Shown here piece by piece: positions 5,367-5,615 of a stretch of DNA of 5,615 nt. Under the pieces are notes generated by a model. The model did no database searches, was not told where the DNA came from, and saw only the letters and a program-made list of their open reading frames with translations. The position numbers were made by a program, and so were the translations under genes. The DNA lies in contig JBMTEY010000156.1 of the NCBI GenBank assembly GCA_049433545.1, positions 1 to 5,615 of the forward strand, written 5' to 3'. Numbering within the stretch: position 1 is the stretch's first letter; the number at the start of each line of letters is the position of its first letter. The stretch comes from Ga0077527 sp049433545. GTDB lineage: Bacteria; Pseudomonadota; Gammaproteobacteria; Burkholderiales; SG8-41.

Positions 5367-5415
5367 TCTGCAGTTGTGGCAATCCCGTGCAATACCTTGA
5401 GCGCGGGAGAATAAA

Positions 5416-5615
5416 ATGAAACGCATGTTGTTCAATGCGACGCAAGCCGAAGAGCTGCGCGTCGCCATCGTCGACGGTCAGAAACTCATCGACCTCGACA
5501 TCGAATCCGCCGGCAAAGAGCAGCGCAAAAGCAACATCTACAAAGGGGTCATCACCCGCATCGAGCCCAGCCTCGAAGCGGCGTTCGTGGAATACGGACA
5601 TGACCGCCACGGCTT
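5416..5615 (+). CDS. rne: Ribonuclease E, N-terminal fragment (continues beyond window)
   Basis: RNase E is the main endonuclease of mRNA decay and of rRNA/tRNA processing, and the scaffold of the degradosome at the inner membrane. The 66 complete codons visible start MKRMLFNATQAEELRVAIVDG and continue through KLIDLDIES, NIYKGVITRIEPSLEAAF and EYGHDRHGF. This is the conserved N terminus leading into the S1 RNA-binding domain (from about residue 36), within the RNase H-like region. MKRMLFNATQ with KLIDLDIE resembles betaproteobacterial enzymes more than E. coli (MKRMLINATQ, RLYDLDIE). The ATG follows GGGAGA (5405-5410) with 5-nt spacing. The remainder (the family is usually 850-1100 residues) lies outside. 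It is divergent from rluC and preceded by a long structured leader that may control its translation. Confidence 0.97.
   Translation, partial: MKRMLFNATQAEELRVAIVDGQKLIDLDIESAGKEQRKSNIYKGVITRIEPSLEAAFVEYGHDRHG

Larger units (their letters stand above)
5219..5405 (+). repeat. 11-bp long-range inverted repeat closing a multi-branch domain at the rne ribosome-binding site
   Basis: CGCGCTCAAGG at 5219-5229 is the exact reverse complement of CCTTGAGCGCG at 5395-5405. In RNA this makes an 11-bp closing stem around 165 nt. Inside it are an 11-pair hairpin (5246-5270), a 6-bp hairpin TCGATT/AATCGA (5309-5332) and a 6-bp GC hairpin (5351-5366). The 3' arm ends at the first G of the rne Shine-Dalgarno GGGAGA (5405-5410), so forming or breaking the stem could control ribosome access. 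The complementarity is seen directly; the regulatory role is inference. Confidence 0.5.
5124..5414 (+). other. Coding-like frame interrupted by two UAG codons (possible gene relic)
   Basis: One plus frame runs from ATG 5124 (MAKLHVHGDSRDLNEY...) to TAG 5199-5201, has a second TAG at 5208-5210, and is then open for 67 codons to TAA 5412-5414, one base before the rne ATG. By my hand count, G+C by codon position is about 58/29/65% in codons from 5103 to 5195 and 60/32/66% in 5211-5351. That low-second, high-third pattern is expected of real coding sequence here. The 3' part reads TNYALKALFEFPDLRG and so on, soluble and mixed. I recognise no family, and after the second TAG there is no ATG or GTG start until a late GTG. 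It could be a decayed gene, or a composition accident in a structured leader. Confidence 0.25.
5003..5415 (+). promoter_or_regulatory. Long structured 5' leader of rne
   Basis: This region has no confidently coding frame and contains a run of inverted repeats. Perfect stems are CGGGC/GCCCG (5047-5060), CACGGC/GCCGTG (5142-5157), TCGCT/AGCGA (5182-5204), an 11-pair stem (5246-5270) and GCCGCC/GGCGGC with a UGCG loop (5351-5366). An 11-bp long-range pairing (5219-5229 with 5395-5405) closes the last domain next to the ribosome-binding site. In E. coli the rne mRNA has a leader of about 360 nt whose hairpins let RNase E limit its own synthesis; the layout here is similar. That this leader is autoregulatory is inference. 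I recognise no sequence similarity to the E. coli element. Confidence 0.5.

Noticed and set aside
4989..5468. A 159-codon minus-strand open frame ending 4 nt before rluC, with hydrophobic stretches
   Set aside because: It overlaps the start of rne, has no visible Shine-Dalgarno at its ATGs and resembles no family I know. Its hydrophobic runs are what a codon-aligned antisense of a hydrophilic frame gives. Codon-aligned antisense frames are open opposite the clear genes in this window, so openness alone is weak evidence.

Overview
The window is a GC-rich chromosomal segment of a proteobacterium. It carries a conserved housekeeping neighbourhood, with the rne/rluC divergent pair at one end and the yceD-rpmF-plsX ribosome/lipid cluster at the other. 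The order rne, rluC, HAD phosphatase, sppA, maf, yceD, rpmF, plsX, with maf pointing against its flanks, is from memory the arrangement in Pseudomonas and, without the HAD and sppA genes, in Escherichia coli. The protein details look more betaproteobacterial: the RNase E start MKRMLFNATQ with DGQKLIDLDIE, and the PlsX start AIDCMGGDHG. A betaproteobacterium is my preference, a gammaproteobacterium the alternative. No mobile element, CRISPR array, tRNA or rRNA was seen.

Layout. Positions 1-1587 (minus strand) hold plsX (3' end cut off by the window edge), rpmF and yceD (DUF177), read in the order yceD, rpmF, plsX. A near-consensus sigma70-type promoter lies so close to the favoured yceD start that the mRNA would be leaderless or nearly so. 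Positions 1749-2336 (plus strand) hold the YceF-type maf gene, divergent from yceD and convergent with sppA. Positions 2374-4984 (minus strand) hold rluC, a HAD phosphatase overlapping it by 17 nt, and sppA. Positions 4985-5415 contain no confident gene. The first 66 codons of rne (plus strand) begin at 5416 and run off the window.

How the genes work together. Most products serve ribosome and RNA metabolism (L32, the 23S rRNA accumulation protein YceD, the pseudouridine synthase RluC, RNase E) or the envelope (PlsX for phospholipid synthesis, SppA for membrane peptide turnover). Maf/YceF and the HAD enzyme look like metabolite house-cleaning or salvage phosphatases.

The most interesting part is the 431-nt rluC-rne gap. 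A candidate promoter at its rluC end would give rne a leader of about 413 nt. The last 190 nt of this leader contain an 11-bp perfect long-range inverted repeat, whose 3' arm ends at the rne Shine-Dalgarno sequence and which encloses two strong hairpins and a weaker one. This fits a structured, possibly autoregulatory leader like that of E. coli rne. The same stretch also shows codon-like base periodicity in one plus frame interrupted by two UAG codons, so a decayed gene is a competing reading.
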